NCBI GenBank assembly: GCA_039683515.1
Contig: JBDKRG010000010.1
Span: forward strand, 248,001-312,000
Source: JAJFUE01 sp039683515
GTDB taxonomy: Bacteria > Sumerlaeota > Sumerlaeia > MVZB01
Length of the DNA stretch: 64,000 nt
Reading direction: 5' to 3'
Made by a program: the position numbers and the translations under genes
The notes under the pieces: generated by a model
Databases searched by the model: none
Seen by the model: the letters and a program-made list of their open reading frames with translations, nothing else
What the model was told of the DNA's origin: nothing
Shown: piece by piece, positions 24,034 through 32,607 of the stretch
Layout: each line of letters opens with the position of its first letter
How positions within the stretch are numbered: position 1 is the first letter of the stretch

Positions 24034-25428
24034 GTGGCATCGGTGCGTCGCACCCTCAGCACGATCCTGATCCTGATTATCGTCGCGGCGATCGCCGCCG
24101 GTGGCGTGATCGGGTATGGCTACTACCAGCGCTGGTCGATGGGCCGGCAGTTCACGGCCGTCCGCCAGCTGGTGACCGACAAGAAGTTCCAGGAAGCCGA
24201 GACCCAGCTGGCGGCCCTGGAGGGCCGGGCCCAGCCCGGCCAGTCGTGGCTGGCCGACTGGGTCGACCTGCGCCTGCAGGCCTTGGAAGGCATCAACGAC
24301 CAGGAGTCGGCCGCCCAGTGGGCAGCCAAGGCGCTGAACCCGGACAAGGCCTGGGTCCAGCAGGGCGACGACGGGTGGGTGAGAGCCCACCTGATCCTCG
24401 GCCGGCGCGCCGTGAACCAGGAGCAGCTGGACGCCGCCCGTGAGCATTTCAACGCCCTGGCTTCCCTCGCCCCCGATCAATTTGGCCATACCGAGGGCCA
24501 GTTGGGGCTGGGCTGGGTCGACCTGGCCACGCCGGGCAAGGTGCAGGAAGGCCGCGACCGGCTCGCCGCCCTGCTCGACACCCTCCGCAACGACCACGCG
24601 ATGCGGGCCGACGTGGAAGCCGCCCTGGGACGCGCCAACCTGTTCCTGCTGATGTCCCCCGAGCCGCACGAAGGCGACGAGATTTACGCCATCCAGAAGG
24701 GCGACTCGATGGACCGGCTGCGCCGCAAATACAAGGTCTCGGCCGACCTGCTGATGCGCGTCAACCGGATCACGAACCCGCAGGCCCTGAGCATCGGCCA
24801 CCGGATCAAGATCCCGAAGCTTGAGCTGTCGATCCTTGTCAATAAATCGGATAACACGCTGACCCTCTATAACCACGGCAAGTTTTTCAAGAAGTACGAC
24901 GTCCGCACCGGGCAGTACGAATACATGACCCCGCCGGGCGAATACACGATCCAGCGCAAGGTCGTCGATCCGCCGTGGACCGACCCCAAGACCGGCGCGC
25001 GCCTTGGGCCCGGCGACCCGAACAACCAGCTCGGCTGCCGCTGGATGGAAATCAGCGGCTCGATCGGCATCCACGAGGCGATCGACCCGAACACGATCGG
25101 GACGTATTCCTCGAACGGCTGCGTCGGCCTCGTTAAGGACGACGTCATCGAACTCTATGACCTCGTCAGCGTCGGCACGCCGGTCAAGATCATCGGCGCG
25201 CGCGGAGCCACCGGCGCCGCCCTGTCGGCGACCGACCTGACCGCGCCCGCCCGGCGCGGCACGGGCGCCTCCGCCCCGCCGGCAGGCATGCAGCAGGCTC
25301 CGGCCGCCGCGCCCGCCGCCCCGCAGCCCCCGGCGATGACCCCCGCCGGCCGCTCCAGCATCCCGGTCCCGGCCCGGCCGGAACGTTCTAGATCACGCAA
25401 TCACGCACAGGAAGGAACCCGCCGATGA
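24034..25428 (+). CDS. LysM and L,D-transpeptidase (YkuD) domain protein
   Basis: A 464-residue envelope protein. I start it at GTG 24034 because AAGGAGG lies 8 nt upstream; the earlier in-frame TTG sits in a terminator T-run. An N-terminal membrane anchor (TILILIIVAAIAAGGVIGYGY) is followed by TPR-like helices (to about residue 205), LysM (YAIQKGDSMDRLRRKYKVSA near 215) and YkuD, whose catalytic cysteine is in GTYSSNGCVGL near 365. The Arg usually found two residues after the Cys (GCxR) is Gly here. A Pro/Ala-rich tail follows. The family crosslinks peptidoglycan or attaches proteins to it. It is coupled to hisG by a 4-nt overlap. Confidence 0.9.
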   Translation: MASVRRTLSTILILIIVAAIAAGGVIGYGYYQRWSMGRQFTAVRQLVTDKKFQEAETQLAALEGRAQPGQSWLADWVDLRLQALEGINDQESAAQWAAKALNPDKAWVQQGDDGWVRAHLILGRRAVNQEQLDAAREHFNALASLAPDQFGHTEGQLGLGWVDLATPGKVQEGRDRLAALLDTLRNDHAMRADVEAALGRANLFLLMSPEPHEGDEIYAIQKGDSMDRLRRKYKVSADLLMRVNRITNPQALSIGHRIKIPKLELSILVNKSDNTLTLYNHGKFFKKYDVRTGQYEYMTPPGEYTIQRKVVDPPWTDPKTGARLGPGDPNNQLGCRWMEISGSIGIHEAIDPNTIGTYSSNGCVGLVKDDVIELYDLVSVGTPVKIIGARGATGAALSATDLTAPARRGTGASAPPAGMQQAPAAAPAAPQPPAMTPAGRSSIPVPARPERSRSRNHAQEGTRR

Positions 25429-26300
25429 CTCCCCTGCTCCGGCTCGGTCTGCCCAAGGGCAGCCTGCAGGACGCCACCCTGGACCTGATGAGAAAGGCCG
25501 GCTTCTTTTTCAACATCAGCAGCCGCTCCTATTACGTCGGCAGCGACGACCCCGAGATCGAGGCGGTCCTGATCCGCGCCCAGGAACTCGGCCGCTACGT
25601 CTCCCAAGGCAAGTTCGACGTCGGCCTGACCGGCCTCGACTGGATCATGGAGACCGACGCCGACGTGGTCGAGGTCTGCACGCTGGTCTATTCCAAGGCC
25701 TCGATGCGCCCGGTCCGCTGGGTGCTGGCGGTGCCTCAGGACAGCGAAATCCAGTCGGTCAAGGACCTCGAGGGCAAGCGGATCGCCACCGAGGTCGTGA
25801 ACCTTACCCGGCACTGGCTCGAAAAGCACGGCGTCAAGGCCGAGGTCGAGTTCAGCTGGGGGGCCACCGAGATCAAGGCCCCTCAGTTCGTCGACGCCAT
25901 CGTGGAAGTGACCGAAACCGGCAGCAGCCTGAGGGCCAACAAGCTCCGCGTCGTGGACACGCTCCTGGAGTCCTCGACCCGCCTGATCGCCAGCAAGGCG
26001 GCGTGGGCCGATCCCGCCAAGCGCGAGAAGATCGAAAACATCGCCATGTTGCTCCAGGCCGCGATCGCGGCCGAGGGCAAGGTCGGCCTCAAGATGAACG
26101 TCCCGAAGAAGGCCCTGGGCGAGATCGAGAAACTGCTGCCGGCCATGACGTCGCCGACGATTTCGCACCTGGTCGACGCCGACTGGGTGGCGATCGAAGT
26201 CATCGCCGATGAAAATCAGGTCAAGCAAGTCATCCCCGCCCTCAAACGCGCCGGCGCGACGGGGATCATTGAGTATCCTCTGAATAAGGTGATCGACTGA
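25425..26300 (+). CDS. hisG: ATP phosphoribosyltransferase, long form
   Basis: A 291-residue HisG_L, which catalyses the first step of histidine synthesis from ATP and PRPP. LRLGLPKGSLQDATLDLM starts the catalytic domain; GKFDVGLTGLDWIMET and the PRPP-loop segment VEVTETGSSLRANKLRVVD follow; and the C-terminal 75 residues form the ACT-like histidine-binding domain (VGLKMNVPKKALGEIEKLLPA). It is therefore HisZ-independent and feedback-regulated by family. It overlaps the L,D-transpeptidase gene as ATGA. No other his gene is in the window, an unusual setting for hisG. Confidence 0.96.
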   Translation: MTPLLRLGLPKGSLQDATLDLMRKAGFFFNISSRSYYVGSDDPEIEAVLIRAQELGRYVSQGKFDVGLTGLDWIMETDADVVEVCTLVYSKASMRPVRWVLAVPQDSEIQSVKDLEGKRIATEVVNLTRHWLEKHGVKAEVEFSWGATEIKAPQFVDAIVEVTETGSSLRANKLRVVDTLLESSTRLIASKAAWADPAKREKIENIAMLLQAAIAAEGKVGLKMNVPKKALGEIEKLLPAMTSPTISHLVDADWVAIEVIADENQVKQVIPALKRAGATGIIEYPLNKVID

Positions 26301-26312
26301 AAGGAATGAACA

Positions 26313-26723
26313 ATGAAATCATTGCAACAAATCAAGCAAGCCCCCTTATCTTTCTGGCTTGGTTTTGGTTGCTATATATTTGTTGTCCTGATGCAATTCA
26401 TAGGAGATTTCAGCAGCAATGGAGTTTATACAGCGAATGATGGCAGTATCCACCAAGTGCCGCTTTCGTCAATGCTTCTTACTCTGCTATTTGGGCTTGT
26501 CTTTGGTTTGGCGCTATTGATTGGTTCAAGGGTCGCTTATGTTCTCATTTTGCTTTTCGTTGCATGCGCCATGCTTCTTTCGCTTGGTCTCCCAAATATA
26601 ACATTGTTAGATTACGTTTTCTTAGTGTTTGGGCTCCTTACGCTTGTCTTTTTTTCGATGTGTTGGCGCTATTTCTTTACCCCAACGAACAAAATTAATA
26701 TTGAAAACAATAGCGCCTCATGA
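26313..26723 (+). CDS. Small four-helix membrane protein, AT-rich
   Basis: A 136-residue hydrophobic protein with about four membrane segments (SFWLGFGCYIFVVLMQFIG, MLLTLLFGLVFGLALLIGS, YVLILLFVACAMLLSLGLP, VFLVFGLLTLVFFSMCW). The coding sequence is visibly AT-rich against its GC-rich neighbours (ATT, TTA, AAT codons), which suggests recent acquisition. Yet it sits tightly in the operon, 12 bp after hisG and overlapping kdsB as ATGA. AAAGGAATGAACA precedes the ATG. I recognise no family. Asn/Ser-rich residues follow the last helix. Confidence 0.75.
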   Translation: MKSLQQIKQAPLSFWLGFGCYIFVVLMQFIGDFSSNGVYTANDGSIHQVPLSSMLLTLLFGLVFGLALLIGSRVAYVLILLFVACAMLLSLGLPNITLLDYVFLVFGLLTLVFFSMCWRYFFTPTNKINIENNSAS

Positions 26724-27469
26724 CCCACCGCATCGCCGCCGTCATTCCTGCCCGTTACGGGTCGTCCCGGTTCCCCGGCAAGCCGCTGGCTTTGCTGTGG
26801 GGGCGGCCGATGATCGTGCATGTGTGCGAACGGGTTAGGCTGTCGAAGCTCGTGGATCACTTGTGGGTCGCGACCGACGACGAGCGGATCGCCGAGGCGG
26901 TCAGGGAAGCCGGTTTCGAAGCCCGCATGACCCCTTCCGACTGCGCCTCGGGGAGCGACCGGATCATCGCCTCGCTCCAGCCCGGCGAGAACTGGGACAT
27001 CCTGGTCAACGTCCAGGGTGACGAGCCGACGATCGACCCCAAGGTCGTCGACGCGGTGATCGAAGCGCTGCTCGCCTCGCCCGACTGCGGCGTGGCGACG
27101 GCGGTCGTCCCGATCCGCGACCGCGCCGACTTCGAATCGCCGCACGTCGTCAAGGCCGTGGTGGCGCCGTCGGGCCGGGCGCTCTATTTCTCGCGCTCGC
27201 CGCTCCCCTCGCCGGCGCGGCTTGAGGCCAAAGACATTGAATCCCCGGGGTTCACGTGGGGCTTGAAGCATCTGGGGCTCTACGCCTACCGCGCCGAAGT
27301 CCTGCAATGCTTCGCCAAGTGGAGCCCGACGCCGCTCGAGACGCGCGAGAAACTGGAGCAGCTGCGCCTCATGGAGCACGGCATCGCGATCCAGGTCGCC
27401 GTCGTCGAGCACGACTCGATCGGCGTCGACACCCCCGAGGAACTGGCGAGGCTGAACGAACAGAAATGA
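26720..27469 (+). CDS. kdsB: 3-deoxy-manno-octulosonate cytidylyltransferase
   Basis: A 249-residue CMP-KDO synthetase, which activates KDO for lipid A-core assembly; its presence implies an LPS-type outer membrane. AAVIPARYGSSRFPGKPLAL is the nucleotide-binding signature, followed by WVATDDERIAEAV, DCASGSDRIIASL and NVQGDEPTIDPKVVDAVI (metal site), and YFSRSPLP near residue 155. It is coupled to the preceding membrane gene by a 4-nt overlap. pyrG follows; the kdsB-pyrG pairing supplies CTP for CMP-KDO and is a known arrangement. Confidence 0.96.
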   Translation: MTHRIAAVIPARYGSSRFPGKPLALLWGRPMIVHVCERVRLSKLVDHLWVATDDERIAEAVREAGFEARMTPSDCASGSDRIIASLQPGENWDILVNVQGDEPTIDPKVVDAVIEALLASPDCGVATAVVPIRDRADFESPHVVKAVVAPSGRALYFSRSPLPSPARLEAKDIESPGFTWGLKHLGLYAYRAEVLQCFAKWSPTPLETREKLEQLRLMEHGIAIQVAVVEHDSIGVDTPEELARLNEQK

Positions 27470-27660
27470 ATACCGGAAAAACACGAAACACGCGAAAGGA
27501 GGACACGGAAATGCACGAAAATGAATCGATTTTCTCTGCGCACTCTGCCCATCTCTGCTTCTTTGCGACAAAATCCCTTTCGTGTCCTTTCGTGTCTCAT
27601 TTCGTGCGTTTCGTGTTTGAATTGCGTTTTGAATTCTATTTCTTAAATACCACCCTGGAG
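27470..27660. repeat. Inverted CACGAAA/TTTCGTG quasi-repeat
   Basis: The left arm (about 27477-27520) carries ACACGAAACACGCGAAAGG and GCACGAAA words; the right arm (about 27576-27620) carries TTTCGTGTCCTTTCGTG and TTTCGTGCGTTTCGTG. Between them are CTCTGCGCACTCTGCCC words. It is non-coding, between kdsB and pyrG. A larger relative lies at 33310-33590. The arms pair imperfectly through the shared heptamer. Confidence 0.65.
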
Positions 27661-27670
27661 GCTGTTTGAC

Positions 27671-29305
27671 ATGACCAAATTCATCTTCGTGACCGGCGGC
27701 GTGATCAGTTCGCTCGGCAAGGGCATCGCGGCCGCGTCGCTCGGGGCGCTGCTCAAAATGCGCGGCTACCATATCAGCCTCCTGAAGATGGATCCGTATC
27801 TCAACGTCGATCCGGGCACGATGAGCCCGTTCCAGCACGGCGAGGTCTACGTGACCGACGACGGCGCCGAGACCGACCTCGACCTGGGCCACTACGAGCG
27901 CTTCACCGGCGTCCCGATGGGCCGGCTCAACAACGTCACCACCGGCCAGATCTATTTCTCGGTCATCAGCAAGGAACGCCGCGGCGACTACCTCGGCTCG
28001 ACCGTCCAGGTCATCCCGCACGTCACCGACGAGATCAAGGGCTCGATCCTGCGGCTGGCCGACCACGATTCCTACGACGTCATCATGGTCGAGGTCGGCG
28101 GCACGGTCGGCGACATCGAGAGCCAGCCGTTCCTCGAGGCCATCCGGCAGATCCCCTACGACATCGGCCGCGAGCACGTCTGCTACATTCACCTGACGCT
28201 CGTTCCCTACCTCAACGCCGCCGGCGAGCTCAAGACCAAGCCGAGCCAGCACAGCGTCCGCGCCCTGCGCGAGATCGGCATCCAGCCCGACATCCTGCTG
28301 TGCCGCGCCGAGCGCCCGATCGGCGAGTCCAACCGCCACAAGATCGCCATGTTCTGCAACGTCGCCAACGAGATGGTCTTCGAGGCCCTCGACGCCGACG
28401 ACATCTACCGGATCCCGCTCCTGTACGCCGCGCAGGGGATCGACCAGGCGATCGTCAAGCGCCTGGGCCTGCCCCGCACCGAGCCGCGCGTCGACGAGTG
28501 GGCCGACCTGATGAAGCGCGTCGACGCCATCAGCGAGAGCATCAAGATCGGCGTCGTCGGCAAATACATCGACCTGCAGGACGCCTATAAGAGCATCTAC
28601 GAGGCGCTGCGCCACAGCGCGATCGCCAATAACGTCAAGCTCCAGATCGCCCGCATCGACTCCGAGGAGCTGACCCCCGAAAACGTCGAGCAGTCGCTCG
28701 CCGGCCTCGACGGCATCCTGATCCCGGGCGGCTTCGGCACGCGCGGCATCGAGGGCAAGGTCCTGGCCGCCCAGTATGCCCGCGAGCGCAAGATCCCGTA
28801 TTTCGGCATCTGCCTGGGCATGCAGGTGGCCCTCATCGAGTTCGCCCGCAATGTGTGCAACCTTGAGCGCGCCAACAGCCGCGAGTTCGACCAGGACACG
28901 CCGCACCCGGTCGTCGACCTGCTGGCCACCCAGAAGACGATCAGCTCGATGGGCGGAACGATGCGCCTTGGCGCCTACACCTGCCGGCTCGACGAAAAGA
29001 GCTGCACGGCCCCGTACTACAAGCAGACCCAGATCAGCGAGCGCCACCGCCACCGCTACGAGGTCAACAACAAGTATCGCGAGCTGTTCAAGGAACACGG
29101 CCTGATGCTGGCCGGCACGACGCTCGACGCCAAGCTGGTCGAGATGATCGAGATCCCCGACCACCCGTGGTATGTCGGCTGCCAGTTCCACCCCGAGTTC
29201 AAGTCGCGCCCGCTCAAGGCGCACCCGCTGTTCGTCGGGTTCATCGAGGCCTCCAAGAAGCAGGCCGCGGCGAAACAGGGCAAGCAGGCCCGGGCCCAGG
29301 GCTGA
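27671..29305 (+). CDS. pyrG: CTP synthase
   Basis: A 544-residue CTP synthase. The N-terminal synthetase domain begins KFIFVTGGVISSLGKGIAAA (P-loop) with KMDPYLNVDPGTMSP and VEVGGTVGDIES. The C-terminal class I glutaminase has the nucleophile in YFGICLGMQVALIEF (Cys near residue 383) and the His-Glu pair in VGCQFHPEFKSRPLKAHPLF. It converts UTP, ATP and glutamine to CTP. GAGGCTGTTTGAC precedes the ATG. Length and motifs are standard. A strong terminator follows. Confidence 0.98.
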   Translation: MTKFIFVTGGVISSLGKGIAAASLGALLKMRGYHISLLKMDPYLNVDPGTMSPFQHGEVYVTDDGAETDLDLGHYERFTGVPMGRLNNVTTGQIYFSVISKERRGDYLGSTVQVIPHVTDEIKGSILRLADHDSYDVIMVEVGGTVGDIESQPFLEAIRQIPYDIGREHVCYIHLTLVPYLNAAGELKTKPSQHSVRALREIGIQPDILLCRAERPIGESNRHKIAMFCNVANEMVFEALDADDIYRIPLLYAAQGIDQAIVKRLGLPRTEPRVDEWADLMKRVDAISESIKIGVVGKYIDLQDAYKSIYEALRHSAIANNVKLQIARIDSEELTPENVEQSLAGLDGILIPGGFGTRGIEGKVLAAQYARERKIPYFGICLGMQVALIEFARNVCNLERANSREFDQDTPHPVVDLLATQKTISSMGGTMRLGAYTCRLDEKSCTAPYYKQTQISERHRHRYEVNNKYRELFKEHGLMLAGTTLDAKLVEMIEIPDHPWYVGCQFHPEFKSRPLKAHPLFVGFIEASKKQAAAKQGKQARAQG

Positions 29306-29321
29306 GACCGGCGCGAAACAC

Positions 29322-29362
29322 AAAAAGCAGCCCGCCCCACCTGGGCGGGCTGTCTTTTTTTT
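29322..29362 (+). terminator. Intrinsic terminator of pyrG
   Basis: CAGCCCGCCC (29328-29337), loop CACCT, GGGCGGGCTG (29343-29352), then TCTTTTTTTT. An A-run on the left side allows some bidirectional action. Confidence 0.93.
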
Positions 29363-29878
29363 GTAACGCACGTTCACGTTTCGGACAAAATCGTCCAAAA
29401 CGCAGGGTGAACCGCCCATACCAAAAATAAAAGGCGATTGTCGCCGGCGGGGGCAATTGGAGAATATTTCCATTTTGTAAAAATTTAATGAAACCTCGCT
29501 CTAAAACAATCGCGGCCGGAGTTTATTTTGATAAAACAACCGCCAAAGAGGGGTGTTTATGGACAATCCTCGGGTGTGCGTTATTTTTAAAACTTTTTAT
29601 GCGATTGCCCTTTACAAACTAAAACTATTTGGATTACATAAAAACGGAACCCGGCGTTGATACTTTCTGGCAAGATGCGGGTATACCCCTGAATGTAATG
29701 AAAGGCAATGGCCGTGGCGCCGGGTAAACGATAGCGGTCATTGGCTGGTTCCCCGAAAAAGCATCGATTTGTACGGAATGGGCAGCGGTTTCGCGAGAAA
29801 CCATTCATCGATTGCAGTCTTCACCCTGGCTCAATCGGGACATCGAGTTTTGGTCCATCATTGGGAGGGACGACGTAC
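29363..29878. other. Intergenic region with a possible structured RNA
   Basis: This 516-bp AT-rich stretch is without a convincing gene. Within it, ACCCGGCG (29649-29656) can pair with CGCCGGGT (29718-29725), enclosing GGCAAGATGC, GGGTATACCCC (itself palindromic) and AAAGGCAATGGCC, so the block could be a folded leader upstream of the gene at 29879. It matches no riboswitch consensus I know. The rest shows no promoter that stands out. Confidence 0.4.
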
Positions 29879-30388
29879 ATGGTCAAGCAGAAGCTCAATC
29901 TGGAAACGCTGGACGACGAAATCGACCGGCTTCGGCGCCAGCTCGAGGAGCGCGAGGCGATCAAGGCCGAGTTCAGCGAACTGTTTCGCCAGCGCCAAAT
30001 CATCATGGAATTGCGCGAGAAACTCGCGGGCCTGAAAATGCCCGATGCGGTCGAGGAACGCGATGCGATGGAACGCGCCGTCGACGACGGCGTGGAAGCC
30101 ATTGCGACCGCCCATCACAAGCTGTTCCCGCCCGAACAGCACCGAACCGCGGACAGCCGTTCGCGCCGCGCCAGCGGCGACCCGGACGTGATGAAGCAGA
30201 AGGAAGAGTTTTATTTCCGGCGCCAGGCCAAGCTCAATGCCAACCTGATCGACTCGAACGGCCGCCCCAAAAAGCGCCTCAACAGCGACGAGGAAAAGAA
30301 ATACCAGCATGCGCTGAAGGAGCTGAAGCGCGTCGGCTGGTATCCGCCCGAGCTGGTCAAGGTAAGACAGCGCATGAGCGGCAGATAA
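29879..30388 (+). CDS. Coiled-coil protein of unknown function
   Basis: A 169-residue, highly charged protein. The ATG at 29879 follows GGGAGGG at 9 nt; an upstream in-frame extension to 29741 has no ribosome site. Residues 5-55 form a predicted coiled coil (LETLDDEIDRLRRQLEEREA, FRQRQIIMELREKL). The C-terminal part is basic and helical with DSNGRPKKRLNSDEEKKYQHA and ends in ELKRVGWYPPELVKV. No signal peptide, membrane span or cysteines are visible. I do not recognise the family. It is monocistronic, followed by two hairpins. Confidence 0.75.
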   Translation: MVKQKLNLETLDDEIDRLRRQLEEREAIKAEFSELFRQRQIIMELREKLAGLKMPDAVEERDAMERAVDDGVEAIATAHHKLFPPEQHRTADSRSRRASGDPDVMKQKEEFYFRRQAKLNANLIDSNGRPKKRLNSDEEKKYQHALKELKRVGWYPPELVKVRQRMSGR

Positions 30389-30405
30389 TGGGGCAGGATT
30401 GTTTT

Positions 30406-30434
30406 GGGTAGGGGGGCGCGGTTTCCCCCCTCCC
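30406..30434. repeat. G-run/C-run hairpin
   Basis: GGGTAGGGGGG (30406-30416), loop CGCGGTTT, then CCCCCCTCCC (30425-30434). It is a GC-only stem after the coiled-coil gene, with no T-run. The plus strand carries a run of six G. Confidence 0.65.
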
Positions 30435-30453
30435 ACGCTTCCGGACGGCGTGT

Positions 30454-30493
30454 AAAAGAACTGGAGCGGCCAATCAGCCGCCCCAGTTCTTTT
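30454..30493. terminator. Bidirectional terminator between convergent genes
   Basis: AAAAGAACTGGAGCGGC and GCCGCCCCAGTTCTTTT pair around CAATCA with one A-C mismatch. A- and T-runs on both sides suit the convergent coiled-coil gene and rnr. Confidence 0.9.
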
Positions 30494-30505
30494 AAATTGC
30501 CGCCC

Positions 30506-32593
30506 TTATTTTCTTTTCATCCGCCGACTCTTCCCTCGCCCGGCTTTTTTCTTTCCCTTGCCGGGGGCCTGCTTTCTCTTGAGCAGGACCAGATCCATCT
30601 GGCCGGCCAGCACGTTGATTTTCTCGACCAACACCGTCACCGGGTCGCCGATGGCATAGACCCTGCCGGAGCGGCGGCCGCGCCACAGCTGCATGTCCTC
30701 TTCGAACTCGTAATAGTCGTCGTCGAGCTGGCGGATCGGGATGAAGCCCTCGACCGGCCACTCGGTGAGCTCGACGAAGAAGCCCGCCCCCATCGTCCCG
30801 CTGATGAACCCGTCGAAGATGTCGCCGAGATAGCGGCGCATGAAATCGAGGCCGAGCAGTTCCACGGCGTCCCACTCGATGCGCTGGGAGCGTTCCTCGC
30901 GCTGGCTCGCGTGGCGGCCCCATAGAGGCATTTTGGAGGCGAGGTCGATCATCTTCTCGGAGTCCGAGGGCTCACGCGCGAGCATGTCCTTGACGACCCG
31001 GTGCACGATCAGGTCCGGGTAGCGCCGGATCGGCGACGTGAAGTGAAGGTAGCTGGCCGACGCCAGGCCGAAATGGCCGATGTTTTCGGGCTGGTATTTG
31101 GCGCGCATCATCGTGCGCAGCAGCCAGCGCTGGATGATCGTGCCGGCCGGGTGCTGGTGGGCCTTCTCGAGGGCGCGCTGCAGTTCCTCCCGCGAGATCC
31201 CTCCCCGCGCCGGCAGCGGGATGCCGAGCCGCCCAAGGACCGGCGTCACCATGCGCAGCTTGTGCTCGTCGGGCTCGTCGTGGACGCGGAAGAGCGTCGG
31301 GTAGCCTTTCTTTTCAAGCTCGCGCGCGACCGCCTCGTTGGCCGCGATCATCAGCTCCTCGATCAATCGGTGGGCCTCGAAATGTTCTCTCCGGCGCAGG
31401 TCGCTGACCCGCCCCTCGGCGTCGAACAGGATTTCGGTCTCGGGCAGGTCCAGGTCGAGCGCGCCGCGCTTGAGGCGCGCCCGGTTGAGCGCCCGCGCCG
31501 CCTCGCGGATGTGCAGCAGGTCGGAGAGCAGATCGGGGTCGATTGCCGGCCGCGGCCGCTCGACCTCGACCTTGATCCCGGTCTCGCTATCCGCGGCATC
31601 GAACAGGCCCTGCACTTCCTCGTAGGCGAACCGCCGGCGCGACCGGATCGCGGAGTTGCACAGCTCGGTCTGGCAGACCTGGCCGTGGCGGTCGACCGTG
31701 AAGAACGCCGTCATCGTGAGCTTGTCCTCGTTGGGACGCAGGCTGCACAGCCGGTTCGAGAGCGCCTCGGGGAGCATCGGGATCACGCGGTCGACCGGGT
31801 AGATCGACGTGGCGCGCTCGTAGGCCTCGTCGTCGATCGCCATCCCCGGCCGCACGTAATGGGCGACGTCGGCGATGTGCACGCCGATGCGCCAGCCTTT
31901 CTCATCGACGCCGTGCAGCGAAATCGCGTCGTCGAAATCCTTGGCCGTCGCCGGGTCGATCGTGCAGACGCGCTCGTGGCGCAGGTCGCGCCGGCCTTTT
32001 TCCATGTGCGGCGAGCCGGCCTGGTCGAGCTCCGCGGCTTCCTTCTCGGCGTTCTCCGAAAACTCGATCGCCACGCCCCCCTCGCGGATGAGCAGCAGGA
32101 TCGGCAGCCCCTTCTCGTCGTCGGTCCCGAGCACCTCGACCAGCTTGCCGACGAGCGGCTCGTCCGGCTGCTCCGTCCAGTGCTTCACTTCGACGATGAC
32201 CCACGCTTCCTCGGGGACCTCGTCCGGGTCGAACCGGCGCGGGATCTGCACGATGCGCCGGATGCGCTGGTTCTTGGGGTAAACGAGGCAGTACTTCCCC
32301 GCGCGCACGAGCCGGCCGAGAATCTGCTTGTTGGCGTGGTGGAGAATCTTCGTGATCGAGCCGCTCGGCTGGCGGCCGGGCCTGGCCTTGAAGACCTCGA
32401 CCTCGACGCGGTCGCCGTGCAGGGCCGCGCCCATGGCGGTCGGCGGGATGCGGATGTCGGGCCAGCCGGCGGTCTCCGGCACGAGGTACGCCCCGCGCCG
32501 CATCGAGGCCTGCAGGATGCCGGTCACCGTGTCGCCGCGGCCGTACGGCATCGGCTCATCGTGATCGAAGAGGCGCGGTTTGCGAGGTTGCAT
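30506..32593 (-). CDS. rnr: Ribonuclease R (RNB-family 3'-5' exoribonuclease)
   Basis: A 695-residue RNase R/VacB. I start it at ATG 32593 (GGAGA 7 nt upstream); the open frame continues another 738 bp across lipB but shows no relation to the family. Cold-shock-like domains lie in residues 15-200. The RNB core has RVCTIDPATAKDFDDAISLH with catalytic Asp residues near 253-262, followed by HIADVAHYVRPG and HFTSPIRRYPDLIVHR. An S1 domain (FDGFISGTMGAGFFVELTEW) and a Lys/Arg-rich tail end the protein. It degrades structured RNA. It lies 14 bp after lipB. Confidence 0.96.
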   Translation of the reverse strand: MQPRKPRLFDHDEPMPYGRGDTVTGILQASMRRGAYLVPETAGWPDIRIPPTAMGAALHGDRVEVEVFKARPGRQPSGSITKILHHANKQILGRLVRAGKYCLVYPKNQRIRRIVQIPRRFDPDEVPEEAWVIVEVKHWTEQPDEPLVGKLVEVLGTDDEKGLPILLLIREGGVAIEFSENAEKEAAELDQAGSPHMEKGRRDLRHERVCTIDPATAKDFDDAISLHGVDEKGWRIGVHIADVAHYVRPGMAIDDEAYERATSIYPVDRVIPMLPEALSNRLCSLRPNEDKLTMTAFFTVDRHGQVCQTELCNSAIRSRRRFAYEEVQGLFDAADSETGIKVEVERPRPAIDPDLLSDLLHIREAARALNRARLKRGALDLDLPETEILFDAEGRVSDLRRREHFEAHRLIEELMIAANEAVARELEKKGYPTLFRVHDEPDEHKLRMVTPVLGRLGIPLPARGGISREELQRALEKAHQHPAGTIIQRWLLRTMMRAKYQPENIGHFGLASASYLHFTSPIRRYPDLIVHRVVKDMLAREPSDSEKMIDLASKMPLWGRHASQREERSQRIEWDAVELLGLDFMRRYLGDIFDGFISGTMGAGFFVELTEWPVEGFIPIRQLDDDYYEFEEDMQLWRGRRSGRVYAIGDPVTVLVEKINVLAGQMDLVLLKRKQAPGKGKKKAGRGKSRRMKRK

Positions 32594-32607
32594 TGGATTC
32601 TCCACGT

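Noticed and set aside
29587..29808. Minus-strand 73-residue frame upstream of the coiled-coil gene
   Set aside because: No SD, no domain, and it overlaps a segment better explained as a paired leader.
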